Assembly (NCBI RefSeq): GCF_001458175.1
Contig: NZ_CYPW01000027.1
Span: 190,390-254,389, forward strand
Direction: 5' to 3'
Source of the DNA: Shimia marina
GTDB taxonomy: Bacteria > Pseudomonadota > Alphaproteobacteria > Rhodobacterales > Rhodobacteraceae
Length of the DNA stretch: 64,000 nucleotides
In this document: in pieces, positions 53,065 to 61,670 of the stretch
How the letters are laid out: every line of letters starts with the position of its first letter
Numbering within the stretch: position 1 is the stretch's first letter
The notes under the pieces: model-generated
What the model was told of the DNA's origin: nothing
Database searches by the model: none
What the model saw: the letters and a program-made list of their open reading frames with translations, nothing else
Translations under genes and position numbers: made by a program

Positions 53065-53090
53065 GCGGCCTCGGTAAGTTCCGGGGCCGC
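53065..53090 (+). terminator. Attenuating hairpin between dctP and dctQ
   Basis: GCGGCCTCGG pairs with CCGGGGCCGC around TAAGTT with one wobble. No T-run. This placement is typical for partial termination after a binding-protein gene. Confidence 0.6.
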
Positions 53091-53116
53091 AGTGTATCTG
53101 ATCTAGGGGGATGGAC

Positions 53117-53752
53117 ATGGCCGGTAGTTCCGCCGTGCTTGAAGATGACAGCCTGCTCAGTCGGCTGGATCGTCACCTGCTCAAGCTTGAAACATTTTTT
53201 GCCCTGCTCAGTGGGCTTGCCGTCTTCAGCCTGATGTTTCTGGCGGCCTATTCGGTGGGGGGGCGCAAGTTCTTTGCGGCACCGCTGTCAGGCTATGTTG
53301 ATTACATTGAGGTGCTGATGCCGCTGATTGCGGTGATGGGGATCGCCTATGTGCAGCGCGATGGCAGCCACATCCGCATGGATATGGTCATTGGGAAGCT
53401 GAAGGGCCGTGCGCTTTGGGGGGCTGAGCTGCTGTCTGTGGTGTTGATCCTGCTTTTGATGATTGCGTTGACCATGGGCAGCTGGGCGCATTTTGAGCGC
53501 TCTTTTGATTGCGCGCGGCCGCTGTGTTCGCGCGACAGCTCGATAGACATTGGCCTGCCGATCTGGCCCTCCAAGCTGATTGTGCCGGTGGCATTTTCGG
53601 TGATGTGCCTGCGCCTTGGTCTGCAGGTCTGGGGCTACGGACGAGCGTTCTTGCTGAACCTGCCAAGTCCCGTTGCGGTGCCGCTGGTGCAGTCGATCGA
53701 AGAACAGGCCCGTGCAGAGGTCGATCAGCTTGGGGATGCTGACAATGGATAA
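53117..53752 (+). CDS. dctQ: TRAP transporter small permease DctQ
   Basis: A 211-residue four-helix membrane subunit. Helices are near residues 35-55, 70-85, 105-130 and 150-170; LPLIAVMGIAYVQRDGSHIRMDMV-like sequence (MPLIAVMGIAYVQ, GSHIRMDM) is typical. The start at ATG 53117 has AGGGGG six bases upstream; the ATG at 53111 would have none. Its end overlaps the dctM start by 8 bases. Confidence 0.88.
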   Translation: MAGSSAVLEDDSLLSRLDRHLLKLETFFALLSGLAVFSLMFLAAYSVGGRKFFAAPLSGYVDYIEVLMPLIAVMGIAYVQRDGSHIRMDMVIGKLKGRALWGAELLSVVLILLLMIALTMGSWAHFERSFDCARPLCSRDSSIDIGLPIWPSKLIVPVAFSVMCLRLGLQVWGYGRAFLLNLPSPVAVPLVQSIEEQARAEVDQLGDADNG

Positions 53753-55172
53753 TATTACAATTGGCCTTTGGGTCACCGGCGGCATGCTGTTGCTTGTGGT
53801 GTTGGGCATGCGCGTGGCTTTCGCAGCTGCCTTGGCTGGCTTCATCGGCATCGTGTGGATTTTCTGGGCGAAAATGGGCTATGCACCGGAGCGCTTTCTG
53901 TTCTGGAATGAGCGGCGTGAGATCTGGGACGGGGCGCTGGGGAAATCCATCGCCATTGCGGGCTCCGTGCCCCACTCGAAAGTCTCTTCTCAGGCGTTGA
54001 GCCTTATCCCGACCTTCATCCTAATTGGCTATCTCGCCTATTATGCCAAGCTGACCACGGCGCTGTTTGATGCAGCCAAAAAGTGGATTGCCTGGGTGCC
54101 GGGTGGTCTGGCAGTGTCCACTGTTTTTGCCACCGCAGGTTTTGCGGCGGTGTCTGGCGCTTCTGTGGCGACGGCGGCGGTATTTGCGCGGATTGCCATC
54201 CCGGAGATGTTGAAGGTGGGCTACAACAAGCAGTTCGCAGCGGGTGTGGTGGCGGCTGGGGGCACTTTGGCCTCGCTGATCCCGCCCTCAGCGATCCTTG
54301 TGATCTATGCGATCATTGTGGAACAGGACGTGGGCAAGCTCTTGCTAGCGGGGTTCATTCCCGGTGCCTTCTCCGCTGTGGTCTATGGCGCGATGATCAT
54401 TGGCATTGCCATGATCTTCAAAACCGTGGGCCCGCCGGTGAGTGGTTTCACATGGCGTGAGCGTTTTGCCGCACTGCCGCCCGCGCTGCCGATTGTGGCG
54501 GTGGTCGTGATCATCATTTTCTTTGTCTACAACCCCTTTGGCGATGCCTGGGGCACACCGACAGAGGGCGGGGCCGTGGGGGCGTTCATTGTCTTCCTGC
54601 TGGCGCTGCTGCGTGGGATGCGGTGGCCGGAGCTGAAGTCTGCGCTCTTGGACACGGCCAAGCTGACGGTGATGATTTTCACCATCATCTGGGGGGTGCT
54701 CATCTATGTGCGCTTCCTTGGGTTTGCAGATCTGCCGGGGGCGTTTTCGGATTGGATCACCAGTCTTGAGATGTCGCCGTGGCTGATCTTGATCTGTATT
54801 CTGCTGGCTTATGCAGTGCTGGGCATGTTCATGGATGCCATTGGCATGCTGCTTTTGACGTTGCCGGTGGTCTATCCTGCGGTGATGGCGCTGAATGGCG
54901 GCGAGGCCGTTGCAGCGGCGGACAGCACATTTGGCATGAATGGCACGATGTGTGCGATCTGGTTTGGTATTCTGGTGGTGAAGATGGCGGAGTTCTGTCT
55001 GATCACCCCGCCGATTGGGCTCAACTGTTTTGTTGTGGCTGGCGTGCGTGATGATCTGACAGTTCAGGATGTCTTTAAGGGCGTGACACCCTTCTTTATC
55101 GCGGATGCCGTGACCATCGCGCTTTTGGTGGCGTTCCCGTCCATTGTGCTCTGGCTGCCGAGCCTGGCTTAA
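53745..55172 (+). CDS. dctM: TRAP transporter large permease DctM
   Basis: A 475-residue transport subunit with about 12 hydrophobic segments. The family motifs are GSVPHSKVSSQALSLIP near the N-terminus, and later FATAGFAAVSGASVATAAVFARIAIPEM and GGTLASLIPPSAILVIYAI. It co-transports the substrate with Na+. MDNITIGL at 53745 was taken as the start. An insertion of about 40 residues near the front is larger than in the standard DctM. Confidence 0.9.
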   Translation: MDNITIGLWVTGGMLLLVVLGMRVAFAAALAGFIGIVWIFWAKMGYAPERFLFWNERREIWDGALGKSIAIAGSVPHSKVSSQALSLIPTFILIGYLAYYAKLTTALFDAAKKWIAWVPGGLAVSTVFATAGFAAVSGASVATAAVFARIAIPEMLKVGYNKQFAAGVVAAGGTLASLIPPSAILVIYAIIVEQDVGKLLLAGFIPGAFSAVVYGAMIIGIAMIFKTVGPPVSGFTWRERFAALPPALPIVAVVVIIIFFVYNPFGDAWGTPTEGGAVGAFIVFLLALLRGMRWPELKSALLDTAKLTVMIFTIIWGVLIYVRFLGFADLPGAFSDWITSLEMSPWLILICILLAYAVLGMFMDAIGMLLLTLPVVYPAVMALNGGEAVAAADSTFGMNGTMCAIWFGILVVKMAEFCLITPPIGLNCFVVAGVRDDLTVQDVFKGVTPFFIADAVTIALLVAFPSIVLWLPSLA

Positions 55173-55192
55173 AAATGCCGGTGTGGCCCCGT

Positions 55193-55621
55193 TTAGGCGG
55201 GGCCAGCCGGGCTGTCTTCGGGTTTGATGCCCAACATGGCTTCGATCTCATGCAGGCTTTCATCTTCGACTGGAAGATGCTTTCCATCCGCTTCGATCAC
55301 CTGAAATAGCTTATGCGCCACTTCCAGCCGGTGCGGATAATCCACGGTTTCGCGGATCAACAGCGCGAAATCCGGCGTGCCGGGCGCTGCGCTTTCGAGT
55401 TTTTCGCAGGTCGCGCGCAGTTTCGCGGCTTCGATCGGGTTGAGGCCGAATGTCTCGCTCAGAATACGGTCAATTTCACCAATTTCGAGCGCATGGTAGG
55501 AATTGTCGGATTTTGCCACACGTACCAAAAGGGCACCGAGCGCCAGTTTTTCGTCGGGTTCGGGGAGGGGCTCTGTATCGGCGGTGCCGCGCAGGCGGGC
55601 AAGCAGGTGATCCCAGATCAT
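55193..55621 (-). CDS. TerB-like protein, paralogue B
   Basis: A 142-residue TerB-family protein, clearly related to the one at 48134-48574: LALGALLVRVAKSDNSYHALEIGEIDRIL and FGLNPIEAAKLRATCEKLE align with it. It converges on dctM, 20 bases between stops. Its start overlaps the DUF1330 gene's stop by 4 bases. Function unknown. Confidence 0.82.
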   Translation of the reverse strand: MIWDHLLARLRGTADTEPLPEPDEKLALGALLVRVAKSDNSYHALEIGEIDRILSETFGLNPIEAAKLRATCEKLESAAPGTPDFALLIRETVDYPHRLEVAHKLFQVIEADGKHLPVEDESLHEIEAMLGIKPEDSPAGPA

Positions 55622-55911
55622 CCGTCATACCCCTCAATGATCACGATATCCCCTGTGCTGACCGGGGTGCGCAGGGCTTTGGCGGCTTGGTAATCTTCGG
55701 AATGATAGCATTCAAGCGCTGCCTGGTATGAGGGAAATTCAATCACCACATTGCGGCTGCGCGCGCTGCCTTCAGGTGTTTCAAAGGCGCCCCCACGGAC
55801 CAGAAAACGCGCGCCATAGTTGGCAAATGGTTTGGCGTTGGCGGTGATGTATTTCTGGTAGCCCTCAACGTCGTCGACGTCCACGCGTCCGATCCAGTAC
55901 CCTTTGGCCAT
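55618..55911 (-). CDS. DUF1330 family protein
   Basis: A 97-residue dimeric ferredoxin-like fold protein. DVDDVEGYQKYITANAKPFANYGARFLVRGG, VVIEFPSYQAALECYHSEDYQAAKALR and STGDIVIIEGYDG are the DUF1330 signature segments. The family is of uncertain enzyme activity. Four-base ATGA overlap with the TerB-like gene makes them one unit. Confidence 0.9.
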   Translation of the reverse strand: MAKGYWIGRVDVDDVEGYQKYITANAKPFANYGARFLVRGGAFETPEGSARSRNVVIEFPSYQAALECYHSEDYQAAKALRTPVSTGDIVIIEGYDG

Positions 55912-56043
55912 GCAGCTCTCCCTTTGGCTATTGTTTTATAGGGCAGAGTGCCAAGCGGCATCGGGATTGGCAAGCGCTGGTGCAGAGGGAAGCTCTATGT
56001 TGTTTGAAGCTGTTGCGCACAATCAAATGGGCGTTGCATGTAT

Positions 56044-56073
56044 GGCAAAGGCAAGCGGTCGCCTGCCTTTGCC
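56044..56073. repeat. Inverted repeat downstream of the large repeat-protein gene
   Basis: GGCAAAGGCA (56044-56053) pairs perfectly with TGCCTTTGCC (56064-56073), loop of 10. It lies in the 275-bp gap after the DUF1330 gene start and the large gene's stop. Confidence 0.5.
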
Positions 56074-56098
56074 GTGATGTGTTTATAGCGTTTCGGGC

Positions 56099-56163
56099 TT
56101 CTCGTGAGACACGAATACCCTGCCATGCCTATGGCATTCTCGGGACGTTCGTGTCGCGAGAGG
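56099..56163. repeat. Nested inverted repeats with a three-tier stem
   Basis: Outer arms TCTCG/CGAGA and ACACGAA/TTCGTGT, a middle CCC/GGG pairing, and an inner GCCAT-GCCT-ATGGC hairpin. It lies 24 bases beyond the stop of the 1074-residue protein, so it may be its terminator, a structured RNA or a repeat element. Confidence 0.5.
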
Positions 56164-56186
56164 GTTCAGGTAAAACCCGCAACGCT

Positions 56187-59100
56187 TTAGGCCATGAAAT
56201 CAAACCCGAGGTCGGTGAGCTGGGTCATCAGCGCGCTGTCCTCATCCAAGATTGGATTGTTTGCGGCGGCTTCAAAATTGGCCCGTGTCAGGTCTTCTGC
56301 TTGCAGACCCAGCAGGGTGGTGATGTTGCCGCCGTTGCCGAGCACTTCGATTTCAAGGTTGCCATCCACTTCACGAATGTCCAGATGGTCGCTGTTCAAC
56401 GCATTGAAATCAAAGGTGTCCGCAGCGGGATCGAAGCCCTCGATTTGGGTTTGTGCGCCCCAGTTCCAATCGATTTCGACCCGATCTGCATCGGCACCAA
56501 GCACCAGAGTATCGCCCGGGGTTGGCGTGGGTGTGCTGCCACCTGTGGCGCTGTCAGAACCGCCCGTCTCGTTACCATCGTTTCCAGATTCCCCCGTATC
56601 GGTAACGCTTGAACCAGTTATGTCGCCTGTGCGGGTCTGGAAGCCATCGGTTGTGGCGCCTGCTGGGGCTTCTGGCGTCAGCAGCACGGTGCGGTCCACC
56701 AATGTGACGTCATTCTGGTCAAACCCGAACGGGGTTTCCAGATTGTCTTCCATCACCTGATCAAAGTGGAATTCGACCAATCCGGGGATGAGATCTGCTT
56801 TGGTGACACCCGTGAAGGTAAAGCTTTGACCGCTCGGCAGGGTGGAGATCACCAGACCTGCATCGCTGTCTTCCACCGAAAGGCGCTCGCGGGTGCCGAA
56901 GTAGAGGAAGCTGATTTTCATCGTGGCTGGGTCGAAATTGTCGATGACCTCGGCGCGGCCGTATTCATGGCTGCGGATATAGACGGTATCATCTTCACGG
57001 GGCCCAACGCCCTGTTCCCAAGAGATCACACCCCCCATATCCTGACGGAAGTGTTCGTTCCCGACCACGCCAAAACTGTCGATGGTGACATCCTGATAGG
57101 TGACGCCCTGCACGATCTGCGCGGCGTCAGACCATGGGCTGTCGATCACGATCTCGCCTGCCAGCGATTTTGTGACGATCATGCCGTGAACAGATGTGCC
57201 GCCAAAATCGAGTTGGTCCACAGACGGGTCAAAATCGGTGATGTCATCAGCGTTGCTGTCGGCCCGGAAAACACGGCCGCCCGCATCGGTGTTGCCGGTC
57301 ACGTCGGCGGGGTTGGAGCCATCTGCGTCATAGGTCAGCGTGTAGCCGCCCTCTGCCGGGGTTGAGATTTCTGTGCCCAGAACATTGGCAATTTCGTTGA
57401 GAACATCCTGATTGTCGGCTGAGAAATTGGCGATTGAAAGGTCGCTTAATCCAAAGCCTGTGAAGATGGTCTGTGTTGTGGTGCCATCTGCGGTGATGGC
57501 AATGCGCACGGTCAAACCAAGGGCATCGCCGGATTCTTCGAAGATTTCGAAGTCTGTTGAAGCCACATCGGAGCTGATTTCAATGACGTCGCCCATGGCC
57601 GGCATGAAACCATCGATAACCTGCGCCGGACTGTCGTAGGTCAGGGTCACATGCATGTGGGTGTGACCGCCGTGCCCGCCATCTCCACCGCCGTGTCCAC
57701 CGTCGCCGTGTCCGCCGTCACCATGGCCACCGTCGCTGCCGCCGTCGCCGTTGCCGCCGTGGCCGTTGTCGCCGTCATCTGCGCTGATCAATGTGGCGAG
57801 CTCTGCGCGTGCCGTGGCATCCAAGGCGTTGATGTTGGCCGCGTCCAGCATGGCAAGCGTAACACCCTGCAGCGTCAGCGTTTGATTGTTGGATGGTATA
57901 GAGATCACCACAGAGCCGCCCACTTCGGCGACCTCCAGTGCGTCTGCCCCGATCCAGTCAAAGAAGAGGGTGTCACTGTTTGGATCAAAATCGGTGATGA
58001 CTGTGTTAGCCCCATAGGCCCAGGTGATCACGACATCTGCATTGGCTTTGGTGATGGCTGGATTGTTGAAATCTTCGGCAGTTCCCTCTGGTGTTGGCGC
58101 AGGATCTGTGCTGCCATCGCCATCGCCATCGCCATCGCCATCGCCATCGCCATCGCCATCGCCATCGCCATCGCCATCGCCATCGCCATCGCCAGATCCG
58201 TCCCCATTGCTGGAACCATCACCGCTTCCGTCGCCGTTTCCATCCCCATCACCGGAGCCATCTCCACTGCCAGATCCATCGCCATTGTCGCCAGACCCTG
58301 AGCCGCTGCCGTCTCCGATTAGAGCCAGAATTTCTTCTGCGGCGGTGCTGTCCAGAATGGTGAAATTGGCCGCAGACAGATCTGAAAGCGAGACCCCAAC
58401 AAGGGTGAGAGATTGTTGATTTGAGGGTACGGAGAATGTGGTGGACCCACCAGTTTCGGTGATCTCCAGATCTGCAGCGGAAATCCAATCGACAAAGATG
58501 GTGTCACTGGATGGGTCAAAATCGGTGATCTGCGTGTCTGCCCCATAGGACCATGTGATCACGACATCTGCGCTGTCTTTTGTGACATCAGCCGTTCCGC
58601 CGGAGCTGTTGCCGCCAGAGGCACCGCCATCCCCGCCGGTGTCGCCCCCTGTATCGCCGCCGCCGGTGTTACCGCCGGGTGTGCCAAGGCCTTCATCCCC
58701 AGTTTTGCGATCTTCAAAAAAGGCGATCATATCAGCGACAGACGGACTGTTGTAGCCGCCAAACTGGTCGATGTATTGCAGGATCGAAGTGCCATATTCA
58801 TCTGTTGAAACCGCGCCGCTGAGCAGAAGGTTCAACGTGCCGTAAGCGCCGCGCAGGTGGGCGGCAGCAAGAATGCCCGTGAGTGTGAGCTCGACTGTCA
58901 CCGTCGCGCCCGAACCGTCTGTGTAGGTGGTGGTCTGACCAATGAAATCATCCAGATTTTTACCGGCGTTGGTCAGCCCGTTTTCGATGATTTGCAGGTT
59001 CAGGCCAAAGGCTTCCTGAATGGCTACGGTCTGCGCCTCTTTGGTCATGAATTCCTCAAGAGAGGTCACGCCATTCTTACCTGTCCAAGTGCCATCCCAT

Positions 59101-59411
59101 GTATTGGTCGATGCGCCGTTGCCATAGAACTGGTCGTCATCGTAATAGCCAAGGTCAATCAGCAAGGCTTCGCCAAACTGAAATCCAACAAAGCCAAGGG
59201 AGTTGGTCGAACGATAGGCCATGGCCTCCCATTCACTGTCGCTCAGATCGCCCCAGCTGTTGTAGCCGGGGAAGAAATCGGTGACAGGGCCGCCCGCCCA
59301 TGTATCGAGCTGCCAGTCCTGAATGACCCCATCGTTGTATCGGTCGCGATCCCAACCTGACTCAAACGCCAGAAGCGCAGAGAGGAAATCGGTGAATGTT
59401 CCGTTGGACAT
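56187..59411 (-). CDS. Large repeat protein with lysozyme-like N-terminus and Asp-Gly linkers
   Basis: A 1074-residue protein without Sec signal, perhaps exported by type I secretion. Residues 1-230 form a distinct domain ([37 protein letters not shown]) that vaguely resembles lysozyme-like folds. Then come beta-repeat domains sharing the pattern VxITWxYGAxTxITDFDPxxDTxxxDWI at about 282-367, 459-548, 590-680, 690-940 and 968-1074. Linkers are unusual: a Gly/Asp run at 375-435 with 13 perfect Asp-Gly steps, and a His/Gly stretch at about 549-590 ending HTHMH. The C-terminal [12 protein letters not shown] may be the export signal. I do not recognise the family. Confidence 0.65.
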   Translation of the reverse strand: MSNGTFTDFLSALLAFESGWDRDRYNDGVIQDWQLDTWAGGPVTDFFPGYNSWGDLSDSEWEAMAYRSTNSLGFVGFQFGEALLIDLGYYDDDQFYGNGASTNTWDGTWTGKNGVTSLEEFMTKEAQTVAIQEAFGLNLQIIENGLTNAGKNLDDFIGQTTTYTDGSGATVTVELTLTGILAAAHLRGAYGTLNLLLSGAVSTDEYGTSILQYIDQFGGYNSPSVADMIAFFEDRKTGDEGLGTPGGNTGGGDTGGDTGGDGGASGGNSSGGTADVTKDSADVVITWSYGADTQITDFDPSSDTIFVDWISAADLEITETGGSTTFSVPSNQQSLTLVGVSLSDLSAANFTILDSTAAEEILALIGDGSGSGSGDNGDGSGSGDGSGDGDGNGDGSGDGSSNGDGSGDGDGDGDGDGDGDGDGDGDGDGDGDGSTDPAPTPEGTAEDFNNPAITKANADVVITWAYGANTVITDFDPNSDTLFFDWIGADALEVAEVGGSVVISIPSNNQTLTLQGVTLAMLDAANINALDATARAELATLISADDGDNGHGGNGDGGSDGGHGDGGHGDGGHGGGDGGHGGHTHMHVTLTYDSPAQVIDGFMPAMGDVIEISSDVASTDFEIFEESGDALGLTVRIAITADGTTTQTIFTGFGLSDLSIANFSADNQDVLNEIANVLGTEISTPAEGGYTLTYDADGSNPADVTGNTDAGGRVFRADSNADDITDFDPSVDQLDFGGTSVHGMIVTKSLAGEIVIDSPWSDAAQIVQGVTYQDVTIDSFGVVGNEHFRQDMGGVISWEQGVGPREDDTVYIRSHEYGRAEVIDNFDPATMKISFLYFGTRERLSVEDSDAGLVISTLPSGQSFTFTGVTKADLIPGLVEFHFDQVMEDNLETPFGFDQNDVTLVDRTVLLTPEAPAGATTDGFQTRTGDITGSSVTDTGESGNDGNETGGSDSATGGSTPTPTPGDTLVLGADADRVEIDWNWGAQTQIEGFDPAADTFDFNALNSDHLDIREVDGNLEIEVLGNGGNITTLLGLQAEDLTRANFEAAANNPILDEDSALMTQLTDLGFDFMA
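58113..58190 (+). repeat. (GCCATC)13 in-frame hexanucleotide repeat
   Basis: Thirteen perfect copies of GCCATC (78 bases). On the coding minus strand they encode consecutive Asp-Gly pairs in the large repeat protein. The 6-base unit keeps the frame, so slippage would alter linker length without breaking the protein. Confidence 0.95.
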
Positions 59412-59486
59412 TGTGAGTGTGCTTTCGTCTTAGAGTGGATAACCGCACGCTCAACGGCTGTGCGGATTCAGACCCAAGCACGAAAC

Positions 59487-60572
59487 TTATGTTGGCAGGC
59501 GGCCATTCTTTTTAGAAATTCCGCCATCGGCAAAAGCTTGCAAATTCTCCCCCTGTATCAGCGGTTTTCTGTCGACCGCTGGAGTACGGCCTGTCCAGCG
59601 CCGATAGGCCTGTGTGAAGCTGCTTTGGTCTGAAAAACCACATAAATGTGAGGTTTCAGCAAGCGATAGGTAGGGATCGGCCAGAAAGGCCTGTGCAAGT
59701 TTAAATTGCGTATTTGAGACCAATTCTCGGAAACTTGTGCCTTCTTTCAGAAGCCTGCGATTCATTGTGCGCTCAGACAGACCGATTCGTTCTGCCGTAT
59801 CTGCCGCTTTGGGGCGGCCATGGGCCATGCCGCGCAATAGCTGCTTTTGGACGGTCTCTGCGAGGGAGACGGGGGCTGTATTGGTGGATTGCAACAGCAC
59901 ATCGCCATAGCTTGTCAGATGCCCGAGGAGATGGGCGTCGGCATCGCGAATTGGTGTGTCTAGCATTCGCTTGTCAAAGCGAAGATAGGAATGCTCTGTC
60001 TCCAGCTTGACCGAACACCCAAAGATACCTGCAAGTTCAGCCTGACCGTGTTTGCGTAAATGAGCGAAGCCCACTTGTGCGACCAAAACCGACTGATTGG
60101 TTGCGGTGCGAAACGCTCCTAATAGGGCAGCCAATGCAAACTCTATCAAATGCGTGTCCAGGGTCAGATCGGGGCCAATACCGTCTACAACCAGATCTAC
60201 GTGTGATGTGTTCTCAAGAAGGTTTACCCGCGCACGTGGGCGGGTGACCGGGGTAAATTTTTGCACATGACAGAGCGCGTCGTACAGTGTTTGAGAGTTG
60301 AACAGAATGTAGGTCAACAGGGCGGTGTTGTGCGGATTGATCGCGGTGCCGATCTCAGCACCTACAAAAGGAGCATTCAGACGCTCTGATAGGAAGTCTA
60401 AGACTTTTGTTTCAGCACCTCTCGGTACAGAGGCGCCTATTTCCTGCAATGCTGCTGACGGCAGTTTGGCAGCGGCGAGGGCGTCGGTGGCGTGTTCGGC
60501 CACATATGGCAGCGCAAGTACGGAGCGCAGCCAGTGATTGGGCACCTGATCTTTGGTGTCGTTTGTGTACAT
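59487..60572 (-). CDS. AraC-family transcriptional regulator
   Basis: A 361-residue regulator with an N-terminal Arabinose_bd-type ligand domain (VPNHWLRSVLALPYVA, RVNLLENTSHVDLVV) and a C-terminal AraC HTH (ADTAERIGLSERTMNRRLLKEGTSF, SLAETSHLCGFSDQSSFTQAYRRWTGRTP). The start at ATG 60572 is a choice; ATG 60587 and 60689 are open too, the last overlapping the EamA gene by 47 bases. It follows the EamA gene on the same strand and may regulate it or the nearby large gene. Confidence 0.85.
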   Translation of the reverse strand: MYTNDTKDQVPNHWLRSVLALPYVAEHATDALAAAKLPSAALQEIGASVPRGAETKVLDFLSERLNAPFVGAEIGTAINPHNTALLTYILFNSQTLYDALCHVQKFTPVTRPRARVNLLENTSHVDLVVDGIGPDLTLDTHLIEFALAALLGAFRTATNQSVLVAQVGFAHLRKHGQAELAGIFGCSVKLETEHSYLRFDKRMLDTPIRDADAHLLGHLTSYGDVLLQSTNTAPVSLAETVQKQLLRGMAHGRPKAADTAERIGLSERTMNRRLLKEGTSFRELVSNTQFKLAQAFLADPYLSLAETSHLCGFSDQSSFTQAYRRWTGRTPAVDRKPLIQGENLQAFADGGISKKNGRLPT

Positions 60573-60642
60573 GAGCGCTTTCATGGCTGCGGCTGATGGA
60601 TTTGTGGCAAATTGCCAAGCCTGTCGAGCCTTTGCAAGAGCG

Positions 60643-61566
60643 TCAGCTGTCTCTGGTGGAGCCACGTTTGGCCAACCATCTGCCATCAAGAACGATCAAG
60701 CCAATTGCGAGCAGGAGAAAGCCTGCAAAAGCACGGGGCGGCAGAGACTCGTTTAGAAACAAGGCGCCTAGGACAATCGCAAATGGTGGGATCAACAACG
60801 TGACCACCAGCAGGTTCCCGCTGCCGGCAGAAGCGAGAATGCGGTAGTAGAGAAGGTATGCGCCTGCGGTGCCAAATACCGCGCCATAGGTGATGGCGGC
60901 CCATGTGGCACTGCCCAGAGAAAGTGTGAGCGGGGCTTCGATATAGTGCGCCAGAGGTGTTGCAATCACGGCGGTACAGGTCAGCATGCCGGCGGCTGCG
61001 ATCAGCGGCGACACGCCTGTGAGATGTTTACGTGCCCATATCCCGGCGAAGCCATAAGACAGCGTTGCTAGCAAGGCTGCGATCTGTGCCAGAGAACGTG
61101 GATCAAAGGCGGTCAGGTGCGAAAACCCAATGGCGGTTGCGACGCCGAGAAAGCCCAAAGCCACGCCCATAGTCTTTGTCATTGTCAGGCGTTCATCTGG
61201 CAGAAAGAGCGCCGCTAGCAGGATCCCGAAGAAGGCTGTGGCCGCGTTGAAAATGGAGGCCAGCCCACTTTCTACGGTGAGCTGTGCAAAGTTCAGCAGG
61301 CTAAAGGGGATTAGATTGTTCAGCAGTCCCATCACGCAAAACACCATCCAGAGGCGCGGGCTGAGGGAGATAGAGGTTTTGCGAAAGATTGCCAGACACC
61401 AGAGCAACAGGGCGGCCCAGACTGTCCTGTGGGCCACCAAGGTGATCGGGCCGATTTCAAAAAGCGCGATGCGATTTGAAAAGAACACCCCGCCCCAGAG
61501 TGCCGCAAGCAGGATGAGATCACGCCAGCTTTGGGCGGAAAGCGATTTTTGCACAGTATCAGACAT
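60643..61566 (-). CDS. EamA-family DMT transporter
   Basis: A 307-residue inner-membrane protein with ten helices in two EamA repeats. The first begins LAALWGGVFFSNRIALFEIGPITLVAHRT and the second GFAGIWARKHLTGVSPLIAAAGM, ending IALGALFLNESLPPRAFAGF-like (VLGALFLNESLPPRAF). DMT exporters move amino acids and metabolites. Substrate unknown; the AraC gene downstream is a plausible regulator. Confidence 0.9.
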   Translation of the reverse strand: MSDTVQKSLSAQSWRDLILLAALWGGVFFSNRIALFEIGPITLVAHRTVWAALLLWCLAIFRKTSISLSPRLWMVFCVMGLLNNLIPFSLLNFAQLTVESGLASIFNAATAFFGILLAALFLPDERLTMTKTMGVALGFLGVATAIGFSHLTAFDPRSLAQIAALLATLSYGFAGIWARKHLTGVSPLIAAAGMLTCTAVIATPLAHYIEAPLTLSLGSATWAAITYGAVFGTAGAYLLYYRILASAGSGNLLVVTLLIPPFAIVLGALFLNESLPPRAFAGFLLLAIGLIVLDGRWLAKRGSTRDS

Positions 61567-61621
61567 GTGTTTTGTCTAAAGCGGTTGCCAGCCCAAGGCA
61601 CTCCGAAACATGCGCAAAGAA

Positions 61622-61649
61622 AAACCCCGCCTGTTTGAAGGCGGGGTTT
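61622..61649 (-). terminator. Terminator after the first FadL-type gene
   Basis: AAACCCCGCC and GGCGGGGTTT form a 10-bp stem with an 8-base loop, 22 bases after the stop at 61671. It faces both the porin and the EamA promoter. Confidence 0.8.
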
Positions 61650-61670
61650 GTGAATGTCGTGGTGCGAAAT

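Noticed and set aside
58113-58190. Possible CRISPR array
   Set aside because: The 6-base units are perfect and contiguous with no spacers; this is a microsatellite within a coding region.
58028-58363. Long repeating plus- and minus-strand frames (Ala-Ile, Ser-Pro, Met-Ala runs) across the microsatellite
   Set aside because: They are shadows of the GCCATC repeat inside the large minus-strand gene, with no start signals of their own.
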